Below, piece by piece: positions 25,352-33,749 of a DNA stretch of 64,000 bases; within the stretch, counting starts at the first letter, position 1, and the number at the start of each line of letters is the position of its first letter. Position numbers and translations under genes: made by a program. Below the pieces are notes generated by a model that was not told the origin of the DNA, did not search any database, and saw only the letters and a program-made list of their open reading frames with translations. The DNA lies in NCBI GenBank assembly GCA_963817135.1, contig CAWFNG010000019.1:248001-312000 (forward strand), given 5' to 3'. This stretch comes from VAZQ01 sp963817135. Lineage in GTDB: Bacteria; Pseudomonadota; Alphaproteobacteria; Rhizobiales; Xanthobacteraceae.

Positions 25352-26518
25352 GTGAGTAAAGCCGATGCTACGTTGCTCGTTGTCGATGACAACGAGGATA
25401 ATCGATATGCGCTGACACGACGGCTTGCCCGCGAGGGCTACGCGAACGTCGCAACCGCGGTCGACGGCGAGGAGGCTTTGGCACTGGTGAAGGCGAAAAG
25501 CTTCGATCTCGTGCTCCTCGACATCATGATGCCGAACGTCAACGGTTACGAAGTGCTGGCGCAGATGAAGGCAGATGACAAGCTTCGCCACATTCCGGTG
25601 ATCATGATTTCCGCCGTCGACGAGATAGACAGCGTGGTGCGCTGCATCGAGCTGGGCGCCGAGGACTACCTGCCCAAACCGTTCAACCCGGTGCTGCTGC
25701 GCGCCCGGGTGGGCGCATCGCTTGAACGCAAACGGCTGCATGATGAGGTGGCGGCGCAGGCTGCCGACCTCGCCGAGTGGAATCGCACACTGGAGCAGCG
25801 TGTGAATGAGCAGCTCGGCGAGATCGAACGGGTGAGCCGTCTCAAGCGGTTCCTCTCGCCGCAGGTCGCGGAGCTTATCCTCACGTCGGGCGACGATCGC
25901 GTGCTGGAAAGCCACCGGCGCGCCATTACCGTGCTGTTTTGCGACTTGCGCGGCTTCACGGCTTTTTCCGAGACGACCGAGCCCGAGGAGGTGATGTCGG
26001 TGCTGCGCGAATATCACGCCGTGCTCGGCAGTCTCATCCACAAGCACGAAGGCACGGTCGAGCGCTTTGCCGGGGATGCCATCATGGTCCTCTTCAACGA
26101 CCCCCTGCCCTGCTCCGACCCGAGCCTGCAGGCTGTCCAGATGGCCATCGAGATGCGCGATCAGGTCGCAGCCCTCGCCGCAAAATGGCGCAAGCAGGGC
26201 TACGAACTTGGCTTCGGCGTCGGTATTGCGCATGGCTATGCAACGCTCGGTCGTATCGGTTTCGAAGGTCGCTACGACTATGGGGCGGTCGGGACGGTGG
26301 TTAATCTCGCGGCCCGCCTGTGCGCGGACGCCAAGGACGGCCAGATTCTGATCGAGAGCAAGGTGCAATCGGCGATTGAAGCGCTCGCCAACACCGAGCC
26401 CGCCGGCGACCTCACGCTCAAAGGCTTTCACCGGCCGGTGCGAGCCTTCAATGTGTGTGCGCTGCGGGATGCGACCGCGCCGGAGAAGTTATCCACAGGG
26501 ACGCAAGCCATTTCCTGA
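25352..26518 (+). CDS. Receiver-class III adenylate/guanylate cyclase
   Basis: A 388-residue protein joining a receiver domain (residues about 5-125; phosphoacceptor Asp in LVLLDIMMPNVNG, Lys in YLPKPFN) by a helical linker (about 130-180) to a class III nucleotide cyclase domain (about 190-370). Metal-binding acids of the cyclase are in VLFCDLRGFTAF and ERFAGDAIMVLF, and GYDYGAVG-like NLAARLC stretch follows (RYDYGAVGTVVNLAARL). It would make cAMP or cGMP when the receiver is phosphorylated. The start is GTG with a GGAAG upstream. It follows the giant kinase and the single receiver on the same strand, so it is a reasonable second-messenger output of that system, which is inference. Confidence 0.92.
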   Translation: MSKADATLLVVDDNEDNRYALTRRLAREGYANVATAVDGEEALALVKAKSFDLVLLDIMMPNVNGYEVLAQMKADDKLRHIPVIMISAVDEIDSVVRCIELGAEDYLPKPFNPVLLRARVGASLERKRLHDEVAAQAADLAEWNRTLEQRVNEQLGEIERVSRLKRFLSPQVAELILTSGDDRVLESHRRAITVLFCDLRGFTAFSETTEPEEVMSVLREYHAVLGSLIHKHEGTVERFAGDAIMVLFNDPLPCSDPSLQAVQMAIEMRDQVAALAAKWRKQGYELGFGVGIAHGYATLGRIGFEGRYDYGAVGTVVNLAARLCADAKDGQILIESKVQSAIEALANTEPAGDLTLKGFHRPVRAFNVCALRDATAPEKLSTGTQAIS

Positions 26519-26609
26519 ACCGGCTACCGCGTCGTTGCGACTAATCTTCGGTTAGCGATGCTTTTTCTTCGAGATCGCGTCGGTATTACCGTTCCCATGG
26601 ACCCCTCCG

Positions 26610-26780
26610 ATGCCTGCCGCCAGACACCCCGCTATTCCTGCCGTTGCCCCTCATGAAGTACCTTTCCAGGCCCGTCAGCTTCGGCTGACGAACTGGATCA
26701 TCACCGGCATCACCGTATTCGCGGCGGCGGTTGCCGTGTTGCTGGTAGCAATATCCGCCGTGATGCTGGCCATGGGTTGA
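26610..26780 (+). CDS. Small single-pass membrane protein (hypothetical)
   Basis: A 56-residue frame with a basic, proline-rich N-terminus (about 27 residues) and one hydrophobic segment, about residues 30-54 (IITGITVFAAAVAVLLVAIS), ending AMG. It lies between the cyclase gene and the zinc-ribbon frame. No good ribosome site precedes the ATG, and I recognise no family, so it could be chance; the clean transmembrane helix is the only argument for it. Confidence 0.35.
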   Translation: MPAARHPAIPAVAPHEVPFQARQLRLTNWIITGITVFAAAVAVLLVAISAVMLAMG

Positions 26781-26812
26781 ACGGACGGCGCGGCCACCCA
26801 AGGTCAATTCAG

Positions 26813-27760
26813 ATGGACTGTACAGTTTGCCGAAGCGAGATGCGGCGTGTTGGCGTCCTGCCGGATTCTTCGGCGATGACGGCGGGCTTCGAGTTCTGGC
26901 TTTACGACTGCCCCGAGGGACACGGCCAGAGATGGCGGCGGGCCTTCAATGGCCCCGCGATATTGCGCCAGCGCCCATCTCGGGTGCGAGTTTGGGCAAC
27001 GAAAACTGCCGCTGCGGCCCGCGATCTCCGGACGCGTGTTTCCGTAGCGCTCATCGCCGTGCCTCGACGATTGGCAGCAACTTTGCTGTCGGAGTTCGGC
27101 AGGGTGGGCCAAATCGTCCGAGTCCATCTCTACGCGGGGGCAAAGAACGCAACTCGTCTTGCCCACACGTCATGGCGATACTCGGCGTTCTGGCTGCGCC
27201 ACGGGTTGCTGACCTCGCGTCGATTCGCGGGGACCGCGATGTCAGTGTCGCGCAGGGTGAGCAAAATCGTATGGAATTCTTTCTCCGCGTGGGCCATAGC
27301 CCGTTTAGGCCGCGCAAACGGATTTGCCCACGCGTCATTGCGGCATTCGATGCTTTGGCTACGCCATGAGTTGCTGACGTCCGCCTCGCGATTCGCGGCC
27401 ACTGTGGCGGAGTCGCGCAGGGTGAGCAAAATCGTCTGGAACTCACTCTCCGCGTGGGCCATAGCCCGCGAAGACGGGCATAAACGCCCTTTAGGCCGCG
27501 CGAACGCTCCCCGTCCGGAGCCGACGGCAGGTTTTGCGCACGCGTCGCGGCAAGGTACAGCGCTTCGCGCACCCTACGGGGTAGCCGTGAAGACCGCGCA
27601 CAAGTCTCATCCTGCGCTCGGCGTAATGACGCGCCCTGCGCAACTGCCTGCCAACAGAAGACCTGGTGGTGCAGCTGTACGGCCGAGTGTCCCGCAAACC
27701 GACGAAGCCGTTTTCCTGCTGCGGCGACTTGCGAAGGTACAGCGCCGAGCAGCGTTGTAG
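26813..27760 (+). CDS. Hypothetical zinc-ribbon-like protein, frame running into repeats
   Basis: The first ~60 residues look like a real small protein: MDCTVCRSEMRRVG opens with a CxxC pair, and YDCPEGHGQRW offers a Cys and a His that could complete a zinc site. From about residue 75 on the frame crosses a block of degenerate ~165-bp tandem repeats, giving repeated text such as RRVSKIVWNSFSAWAIAR twice. That part is most likely repeat DNA read by chance, so the true gene may have been truncated or extended by repeat insertion. The start at 26813 is preferred over 26777 because the CxxC motif directly follows. Function unknown. Confidence 0.4.
   Translation: MDCTVCRSEMRRVGVLPDSSAMTAGFEFWLYDCPEGHGQRWRRAFNGPAILRQRPSRVRVWATKTAAAARDLRTRVSVALIAVPRRLAATLLSEFGRVGQIVRVHLYAGAKNATRLAHTSWRYSAFWLRHGLLTSRRFAGTAMSVSRRVSKIVWNSFSAWAIARLGRANGFAHASLRHSMLWLRHELLTSASRFAATVAESRRVSKIVWNSLSAWAIAREDGHKRPLGRANAPRPEPTAGFAHASRQGTALRAPYGVAVKTAHKSHPALGVMTRPAQLPANRRPGGAAVRPSVPQTDEAVFLLRRLAKVQRRAAL
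27038..27585. repeat. Degenerate tandem repeat block related to the 53683 element
   Basis: Three successive units of about 150-170 bp. Each contains GCAGGGTGAGCAAAATCGT (or GGGTGGGCCAAATCGT) and ends TTGCCCACGCGTCA or close to it; the two clearest are about 27160-27327 and 27328-27513. The block is bounded by GGGTGGGCCAAA near 27101 and GCGCACCCTACGG near 27572, matching the terminal repeats of the element at 53683-53818. A hairpin GTAGCCCGGATGCGGGCTAC follows near 27757. Confidence 0.65.
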
Positions 27761-27787
27761 CCCGGATGCGGGCTACATTCATTCCAC

Positions 27788-28627
27788 TTAAAACCGCTCC
27801 CGTTCGAGTTGCCGCCAGCGCGACATCCGGCGTTCGAGCCACATCACAAGCTCGGTGAGGACGACCCCGACCAGCGCGATGACGATGATGGGAACGAACA
27901 GCTTCGCCGTCGCGAACACATTGGAATATTCGACGATCATGCCGCCCAGCCCGCTGATGGCGGTGAAGAACTCGGCGACAATGATGCCGATGATGGCCAG
28001 ACCGACGGCGAGCCGAATGCCGGCCATGATGAATGGAATCGCCGCCGGCAGGACGATCTTCCAGAAAATCTGCCATTCGGTGGCACCATAGGCGCGTCCG
28101 ATTTCCAGCATGGAGCCGCGCACGTCGCGAATGCCGGAAAAGGTATTGACCGTGATGGGAAAGATCGCAACCGAAACGAGGATCGTGACCTTGCCGACGA
28201 ACTCCAAGCCGGCCCACAGAATGATCAGCGGAATAAGCGCAATACGCGGAATGGCGTAGAGCGCGTTGATGAATGGGTCGAGCACGTATTCCAGCATGCG
28301 CCACTGCGCCATGACGATGCCGAGGAGGGTGCCGACCACCACCGTGAGCACCATGCCGACCGCGAACGGCCATAGCGTCTGCACCAGGGCTTTTTGCAGC
28401 GTTCCGTTCCTGATCAGCGTCACCGCCGCCTCGAAAATGGCGCTCGGCGGCGCCATGAAGATCGGGTCCATGCGGCGCCCGTAATATTCCCAGATGACGA
28501 AGAACACGGCGACCGATGCGGTGCGTACCGCATTGGGGCTGAGCGCCATGTCGCACAGCCGCTGTGCCGGCTTTCGTTCCGGTGCAGCAACGAATGTTCG
28601 CGCCGGCACGTCCTGAGATAAGCTCAT
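27788..28627 (-). CDS. ABC transporter permease, SsuC/TauC-like
   Basis: Inner-membrane permease of 279 residues of the nitrate/sulfonate/taurine type, with about six transmembrane segments. The ATPase-contact loop (EAA motif) reads EIGRAYGATEWQIFWKIVLP followed by AAIPFIMAGIRLAVG. I start it at MSLSQD, where GAGGG lies about 8 nt upstream; a longer frame to 28813 overlaps the ATPase gene and reads through a repeat. It is downstream of its ATPase in the same direction with a 97-bp gap. No receptor gene is adjacent; the nearest receptor of this class in the window is at 51594-52604. Confidence 0.92.
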   Translation of the reverse strand: MSLSQDVPARTFVAAPERKPAQRLCDMALSPNAVRTASVAVFFVIWEYYGRRMDPIFMAPPSAIFEAAVTLIRNGTLQKALVQTLWPFAVGMVLTVVVGTLLGIVMAQWRMLEYVLDPFINALYAIPRIALIPLIILWAGLEFVGKVTILVSVAIFPITVNTFSGIRDVRGSMLEIGRAYGATEWQIFWKIVLPAAIPFIMAGIRLAVGLAIIGIIVAEFFTAISGLGGMIVEYSNVFATAKLFVPIIVIALVGVVLTELVMWLERRMSRWRQLERERF

Positions 28628-28646
28628 ATGTTGGCCCTCTTGTTGG

Positions 28647-28740
28647 GGGAAACCGGGCAGGCTTTCCCGGATCATGCCATGTTGGGCATGATCTTTTCCG
28701 AAAACCGGTTCCCACTTTTCGGGATCATGCCCTGAGCATG
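28647..28740. repeat. Cluster of short inverted repeats inside the ABC operon
   Basis: Three small hairpins in a row: GGGAAA/CTTTCCC, GATCATGCC/GGCATGATC (28670-28693) and CCGAAAA/TTTTCGG (28698-28723), with GATCATGC repeated directly. The motif TTTTCCGAAAACCG appears again at 29523 just before the ATPase start. It overlaps the last codons of the ATPase gene and separates it from the permease, so it may set relative expression; that is inference. Confidence 0.6.
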
Positions 28741-29519
28741 TCGCGCAATTGCACGCGATATTTGCCGAATTGCGGGTGCGCGCGCACGTCGCCATTGAGG
28801 CGCTCGCCCGCAAGCGGCGAAGCGAAAATGCTGCAAATGCGGCCGGGCGCGGTATCGAAGATGAAAATGCGATCGGACAAAAACAAAGCCTCGTCGATGC
28901 TGTGGGTGACGAATATCACCGTGGCTTTGCTGCGCGACCAGATGCGCAGAAAATCCTCCTGCAACTGCTCGCGTGTCTGCGCGTCAAGCGCACCGAACGG
29001 CTCGTCCATGAAGATCAGAATGGGCTTGCGCATCAGCGCCCGTGCGATCCCCACCCGCTGCTGCATGCCGCCCGACAATTCGTGCGGGAAGTGCTCGACG
29101 AAGCCGCCAAGCCCGACAAGCTCGATGAAATGCCGCGCCAGTTCCCGGCGCTCGGCCATGCTCACGCCGTCGATTTCGAGCGGAAACTCGACATTGCCGA
29201 GCACGCTGCGCCAGGGCAGCAGCCCGAAATTCTGGAATACCATGCAGGCGTCCTTGCGCGGGGCGGTCACGACTTTGCCGTTGATGGTGATGCGGCCTTC
29301 GTCGGGGGCAAGGAGCCCCGCCGTCAAGCGCAACAGCGTGGTCTTGCCGCACCCGCTGGGGCCAAGCAGGGTGATAAGCTCGCCCGCACCGACGCTGGCG
29401 CTGATGCGATCCAGCGCCACCATCAGCTGCGCGCGATCCTTCCGGCTCTTCCGCTCACGAACCGGAAAAAACTTGCTGACGCCGTCGTAGACGACCATGC
29501 TTTCATCTCGGTTGAGCAT
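28725..29519 (-). CDS. ABC transporter ATP-binding protein, NitT/TauT type
   Basis: ATPase of 264 residues energising the permease encoded downstream. Walker A is GPSGCGKTT, Q-loop in VFQNFGLLPW, signature LSGGMQQR, Walker B ILIFMDEPFGALD and the switch His in FVTHSIDEA. The start is MLNRDES at 29519 or MVVYDG at 29498; a longer frame to 29717 comes from a two-hairpin repeat and should be ignored. The stop codon lies inside an inverted-repeat cluster. Substrate class (nitrate, sulfonate, taurine or a nitrogenous compound) is not resolved. Confidence 0.93.
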   Translation of the reverse strand: MLNRDESMVVYDGVSKFFPVRERKSRKDRAQLMVALDRISASVGAGELITLLGPSGCGKTTLLRLTAGLLAPDEGRITINGKVVTAPRKDACMVFQNFGLLPWRSVLGNVEFPLEIDGVSMAERRELARHFIELVGLGGFVEHFPHELSGGMQQRVGIARALMRKPILIFMDEPFGALDAQTREQLQEDFLRIWSRSKATVIFVTHSIDEALFLSDRIFIFDTAPGRICSIFASPLAGERLNGDVRAHPQFGKYRVQLRDMLRA

Positions 29520-29638
29520 ATTCTTTTCCGAAAACCGTCTCTTCTCTGCGTTGGATCGCGCGAGGCGCGTCCCTGCACCGCGCAGAGCCTGCTGTCGACA
29601 ATGATCGGCAACGCCGGCATCTGGGGCATCAAGAGCAG

Positions 29639-29804
29639 CTAGTGCCCCGCTTCCGAAGTTCGTGATACATGGCAGCACCCTCTGACACGAACTTCGGAAG
29701 CAAAGGGGCACTAGCAAGTCGATGATTTTAGTGCCGCTTTTCGATTTGAAGTTCCTTCATGAGCTTGCTGCAACCGCTGTAGGAACTTCAAATCGGCGGC
29801 ACTG
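29639..29804 (+). repeat. Two-hairpin CTAG repeat, copy 3 (A then B)
   Basis: Hairpin A (29639-29714) is the GTGCCCC/GGGGCAC subtype around GCTTCCGAAGTTCG and CGAACTTCGGAAGC. Spacer CAAGTCGATGATTT. Hairpin B (to 29804) has GTGCCGC and GCGGCAC outer arms around CGATTTGAAGTTCC and GGAACTTCAAATCG; its right end reads CACTGG instead of CACTAG. It lies between the divergent ABC ATPase and pcm genes. Confidence 0.9.
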
Positions 29805-29848
29805 GGGCCGCATTCAAAACCTTGGCGAGAGCTAGTAACATAGCGCCG

Positions 29849-30523
29849 ATGCGTGCGGAAGATTTAGACGTCCTGCGTCAGCATATGCTCGCGGAAATTT
29901 CCGCCGCGACATTTCATGTGAGGGGGTTGATCGGCAAGCCATCTCTTGCTGAACGCGTTATGACAGCAATGAGCAACGTCCCGCGGCATGAGTTTGTGCC
30001 AATCGAACTCCAGCCCATTGCCTATGCGAACGTCCCCCTTCCGATCGGCTTCGACAAGACGATCTCTCAGCCGTTTATTGTCGCGTTGATGACGGACTTA
30101 CTTGACATCCGTGCCGACGACGCTGTCCTCGAAATTGGCACCGGTCTCGGTTATCAGGCTGCAATCCTCGCGCAGCTGGCTCGCAAAGTATACAGCATTG
30201 AAATCATTGAAGAGCTTGGCATGCAGGCGAAGCAGCGGCTGCACAGGCAGGGGTTCACCAACATTGAAGTCAGGATTGCCAATGGCTATCACGGCTGGTC
30301 CGAGCACGCTCCGTTCGACAAGATAATCGTCACAGCGGCTCCCGACCTCATTCCTGCGCCGCTGATTCATCAATTGAAAGCCGGCGGGAAAATGGTGCTT
30401 CCTGCCGGCCTGCCTGATGCGCAGCAACTCATGCTTCTTGAAAAAGACGGCATCGGGAAGGTGAGCACGAAGGAGATTCTGCGGGTGCGGTTCTCCCAGC
30501 TTGAGGAAACCGAACCCGGCTGA
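29849..30523 (+). CDS. pcm: Protein-L-isoaspartate O-methyltransferase
   Basis: Repairs isoaspartyl residues in aged proteins using S-adenosylmethionine. The 224 residues match the family size of about 210-225. Motifs: the N-terminal VPRHEFVP, PLPIGFDKTISQPFIVALM which holds the substrate-side signature, and the SAM-binding glycine loop VLEIGTGLGYQAAIL. I use the ATG at 29849; an in-frame TTG at 29822 and an ATG at 29885 are possible. Base composition is lower in GC than the neighbouring signalling genes. It stands alone, between a two-hairpin repeat and a 290-bp gap. Confidence 0.9.
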   Translation: MRAEDLDVLRQHMLAEISAATFHVRGLIGKPSLAERVMTAMSNVPRHEFVPIELQPIAYANVPLPIGFDKTISQPFIVALMTDLLDIRADDAVLEIGTGLGYQAAILAQLARKVYSIEIIEELGMQAKQRLHRQGFTNIEVRIANGYHGWSEHAPFDKIIVTAAPDLIPAPLIHQLKAGGKMVLPAGLPDAQQLMLLEKDGIGKVSTKEILRVRFSQLEETEPG

Positions 30524-30814
30524 TGCCCCATGCCGTTGCCTGCAGCGTCCGGCCAAGTCAGTTCGAATAGCTTTTCCTTGGGAAATTGTCATTCTAATGT
30601 CCGCTGTCCAAGGTAGTCCTGACATGAAAAGAAGCAAGCCCGTATAGGCAGGTGAAGCGGTCATCAGTACTGCGGTGCGGTAACAGCAGAACCTGACCCG
30701 TAGCGGACCTGAGAGCGTTGCTTGATTGTGGAGTGGCCGTATTCGGCGACTTACGGCAAGCGGCCGTCATGCCATCTCCTTATGCGACCAACAAGGCCAG
30801 CCTGATCGAAATGC
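30524..30814. other. Gap with degenerate repeat text
   Basis: Holds no convincing gene. It contains AGGTGAAGCGGTCATC and CTGACCCGTAGCGGACCTGAG, which resemble text before the second tandem receptor gene (near 37854 and 37899) and beyond the IS91 remnant (near 40478), where the core reads TGACCCTGAGCGGAC or TGACCCTGACCGGAC. These look like worn copies of one dispersed sequence. Confidence 0.4.
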
Positions 30815-32497
30815 TCACATATTGCCGTGCCCGCGCTTGATGGTCTGGCGGATCACCGGCGCCGTGACCTGGTCGGAGATTTGGATGTTCCACATTTCGC
30901 TTTCGCCCTGCGCGGCGAAGTCGGCGAACAGCTTCGGGATTACCGACACATCGCGTATCTCGTGGCCGCGCAGGTCGAAGCCGCGCGCGATTTTTTCGAG
31001 CGCGGGCCGGCCGAACACAGCCAAGCTATCGTCGAGGCCGTCGGCGCGCAGCTTGTGAAACTCCGAGCCGTATCCGCCGTCGTTCATCGCGCAGATCAGG
31101 ATGCGAAATCCTTGACGCTTGAGCGTCTCGAGCTCCTGGATATGGAACAAGAGCCCGCCGTCTCCTTCGAACAGCACGATCTTGCCCTCGCGGCCCTGCC
31201 AGCGCGCAGCCGCAACCCCAAGCGCATACGACAGGCCGTTGCCGACCGCGCCGAATTCACGGACCGTCGTGTAGCGCTCCGCCGGCCTGCCACGCATCTG
31301 GGTGTTGAAATAGGCCTGATGGCCGCCGCCGACGACGATGTCCCAGTCCTTTGGAACGACCGCGTCGATCGCCCGGATCGCCTCGCGTGGATCCAGCACC
31401 CCGGGCGCGATGTCGAACGGCATCGAGTCCGCTGGCTCGGTCGCGATGCGATGCGCCAGCTCTTTCGTGCGTATAGACGCCGCCGTCGGTTTGCCAACGC
31501 CCAACTTCTTGTCGAGGCCGGCAAGGATTGCCTCGATGCCGATGAGCGCATCTGATCTGACGTAGATGTCGGCGGCCTTCTGCCCATCGCGCAAGCCGCG
31601 TGGGGCATCATCCAACTGGATCTTGCAGGCCTTTGCGAAGTAGTGCCCGCCACCGACGTAGTAGGATAGGCTCGTGCCAACCGCGAGCACGACGTCCGCG
31701 GACTCGTACATCTCCCTGCCCAACGACGTGAAGTAGCTGCCGGTGGTGCCGAGCCCGAACGGATGGTCGTGGAAGAGACCGCGCGCGGGCAGCGTGTTGG
31801 AGAGCAAGGCGCCGCAGCGATCGGCGAGCTTGATCACCGCATCCCGTGCGCCGGACCACAACACGCCGCGGCCACCGAGGACGATCGGCCGCTTTGCCGC
31901 GGCCAGCCGCTCGACGGCCTCGGCCACGACCTCGGGATCGGGGTGCATGCGCCCGACTTTGGGCTGGTACATCGCCGAGGTCTCGTAGGGCTGGTTGGCC
32001 ATGTGCTCGACCTTCTGCAGGTCGTAGGGAATGCCCAGCACCGCCGGCCGCCGCTCGTACTTGGCGATGTGGAAGGCCTCGCGCACGTAGTCCATCATGC
32101 GCGGCACGCTATGCGCGGCGATGTAATGCGCCCCGGTCGCCGTCACCAGGGGCGCCTGGTCGATGTACTGATTGTAGAATTTGGCGTTGATAGGCGGCTC
32201 GCCGGCGAACACCACCATCGGCAGGCGGGCGCGAACCGCGGCCGGCAGCGCCGTCATCAACTGGGTCACGCCAGGGCCGCACGTGACCGAGGCAACGGCG
32301 ACCTTGCCGGTGGCTACGTTGTAGGCTGTCGCCGCCGCAACGGTGCTGTGCTCGTGCCTGACGTGGACGGTATGTACGCCCGGCAGTTTGGCAAAGGCGG
32401 TAGACCAGTGCATGTTGCCGTCGCCCATCAGGACGAACTGCGTGTCGACTCCCTCCGCAAGGAACGCTTCTGCGAGGGCTTCGTAGAGTTTTGGCAT
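30815..32497 (-). CDS. Thiamine-diphosphate-dependent enzyme, acetolactate synthase-like
   Basis: Member of the acetolactate synthase/benzoylformate decarboxylase superfamily, 560 residues. The cofactor-activating Glu is in HVRHEHSTVAAATAY, and the ThDP/Mg2+ motif runs from GDGGLL to AMNDGGYG. The pattern ...GVLWSGARDAVIKLAD in the middle is the central domain. No small regulatory subunit follows, so it is probably not the biosynthetic synthase; its substrate, perhaps a 2-oxo acid, is not known. I start it at the ATG at 32497, with AAGGG 10 nt upstream; a GTG at 32569 would add 24 residues that overlap the ribosome site poorly. Confidence 0.88.
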   Translation of the reverse strand: MPKLYEALAEAFLAEGVDTQFVLMGDGNMHWSTAFAKLPGVHTVHVRHEHSTVAAATAYNVATGKVAVASVTCGPGVTQLMTALPAAVRARLPMVVFAGEPPINAKFYNQYIDQAPLVTATGAHYIAAHSVPRMMDYVREAFHIAKYERRPAVLGIPYDLQKVEHMANQPYETSAMYQPKVGRMHPDPEVVAEAVERLAAAKRPIVLGGRGVLWSGARDAVIKLADRCGALLSNTLPARGLFHDHPFGLGTTGSYFTSLGREMYESADVVLAVGTSLSYYVGGGHYFAKACKIQLDDAPRGLRDGQKAADIYVRSDALIGIEAILAGLDKKLGVGKPTAASIRTKELAHRIATEPADSMPFDIAPGVLDPREAIRAIDAVVPKDWDIVVGGGHQAYFNTQMRGRPAERYTTVREFGAVGNGLSYALGVAAARWQGREGKIVLFEGDGGLLFHIQELETLKRQGFRILICAMNDGGYGSEFHKLRADGLDDSLAVFGRPALEKIARGFDLRGHEIRDVSVIPKLFADFAAQGESEMWNIQISDQVTAPVIRQTIKRGHGNM

Positions 32498-32781
32498 GGG
32501 CGCGGTACCCTTGGGTGGAGGCCCGCCGATGGCACCCTTGCCGCCGTTGCAATAATTGGGATTCGGCACCTCCCGCTGGCGGCTCCAAGGAACGCTACAT
32601 CAGGCTTGCGCGCAGGCGGAAGAGGGCATCATCTTTTTTTCTTGCCGCACAAGAGTCCGCTCCTGTGCAGATGCTATGGGGCGAGCGGCGAGGGCATGGC
32701 ACCTTCGGCGCTGTTCAACGGCTACCGATGGAGCTCCCCCCATGCCGCAACAACATTGTCATTTTGACGCGAGCAGGTCCC

Positions 32782-32829
32782 TCACCGCCCTCGAGCAGGA
32801 TGCAGCGGGGTGATAGCCTCGGTTGTCAT
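32782..32829 (-). pseudogene. Possible 5' remnant of a tyrosine recombinase gene
   Basis: On the - strand AGGAGTTGCCC is followed by ATG and the peptide MTTEAITPLHPARGR, then a stop. MTTEAITPL resembles, from memory, the first residues of tyrosine recombinases that accompany IS91-family transposases in this bacterial group. The ribosome site is intact but the body of the gene is gone. A truncated IS91-type transposase occurs 6.5 kb away. The match is only nine residues, so it may be chance. Confidence 0.25.
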
Positions 32830-32968
32830 GGGCAACTCCTGTCTTAGATGAGATTCTCGACACCTCGATCCTCAAGACAGGGCGCTTCCCCCGCTACCCA
32901 CCATCTCTCACCTGGGGATAACGCTCAGGACGAGCCACAGCTGCTACTATCGCGAAAGCGATTTAAGA

Positions 32969-33147
32969 TTAGTGCACTGGCACTAAGTGTGAGTGCCGAA
33001 TCGTCTCGGTTATGACTGTTATTGAATGAACAGCGGACTGAACGCGGACACAGCCCTTTGGGCGGCCCATGACCCATCTGAGACATTGGCTGTGCACCGC
33101 GCCAATCGTTTTCAGCCCCTGTCCTAATGCGAGCGCGCCGATAACTG
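32969..33147 (+). repeat. AGTGC-GGCACT repeat, copy 1
   Basis: Starts with the near-palindrome TTAGTGCACTGGCACTAA and GAGTGCCGA; a worn continuation ending TAATGCGAGCGCGCCGATAA follows near 33126. A better-kept copy lies at 33750-33840 on the far side of the small coiled-coil gene, and a third abuts the IS91 remnant. The right boundary is uncertain. Confidence 0.5.
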
Positions 33148-33266
33148 CCGTGCGTACAAAGCGAGGGCACCGAAAAGCGGATTTCCTAAGCACTTGTTAA
33201 CCCAATTCGAAATATCGTTCGGGGTTAGGGACGAATTAAAGCCAAATCCAGTTACGGGAGAGCCCC

Positions 33267-33644
33267 ATGAACGCTCCGACATCATCTTCGGCAGCTGCTG
33301 CTGAAAACTCACTTTCGTCGGATGGGGACGTAGAGATCAGCAGATCGTCAGAGCAAAGGATTCCGAAGCAACTCACTCATATCGAGGCCGATGCCGAAAA
33401 AATCAGGGCTTCCGTCGTGCGTTTGACTGCAAATTCGATCGACGGACTCGAAGGGCTATCGTCCGAACTCCAGCACCTCCAAACATTTCTTAAGTCCGAG
33501 GTCGAGCGCGTGCAAGGCGAAATCGAAAGCGCATTAGAAGGAATCAAGATCATAATCGAGACCATTGCTCCTTGGAAAAAACAAGCGCGCGTGGTTCGTG
33601 CGGGCCCAGCAGCAAATATTAAATCCGCACACTTGCGTCGGTGA
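33267..33644 (+). CDS. Small coiled-coil protein (hypothetical)
   Basis: A 125-residue soluble protein with no recognised family. The N-terminus is Ser/Ala-rich and acidic; from about residue 35 to 100 it is helical with heptad-like spacing (EADAEKIRASVVRL, LSSELQHLQTFLKSEVERVQ), ending in a basic tail (WKKQARVVRAG). A GGGAGAG lies 5 nt before the ATG, which supports translation. It is flanked by two copies of a 31-bp near-palindromic repeat (32969 and 33750), and its base composition is lower in GC than most of the window, so it may have come in with a mobile segment. Function unknown. Confidence 0.65.
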   Translation: MNAPTSSSAAAAENSLSSDGDVEISRSSEQRIPKQLTHIEADAEKIRASVVRLTANSIDGLEGLSSELQHLQTFLKSEVERVQGEIESALEGIKIIIETIAPWKKQARVVRAGPAANIKSAHLRR

Positions 33645-33749
33645 GCGAGCATAGCAGCACCGGTCAATAAACGCCTTAGGCGTTGTCGCATCCGCTCTAG
33701 CCGCACATAACTAGACCGCCGTTCGACGATGACTTCCCGACCCGCCATG

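Larger units (their letters stand above)
32498..33266. other. Gene-poor stretch with mobile-element traces
   Basis: About 770 bp without an intact gene. It holds a 16-codon remnant resembling the start of a tyrosine-recombinase gene (32782-32829, - strand) and one copy of the AGTGC-GGCACT repeat (from 32969). The last 70 bp before 33267 should carry the promoter and ribosome site of the coiled-coil gene. Confidence 0.5.

Noticed and set aside
26586..26807. 73-codon - strand frame opposite the small membrane ORF
   Set aside because: Gly/Arg/His-rich low-information sequence; the + strand frame with a clean transmembrane helix is more believable.
27051..28715. 554-codon - strand frame through the repeat block and ABC permease
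   Set aside because: It crosses tandem repeats and overlaps the permease gene in another frame; its translation shows no domain.
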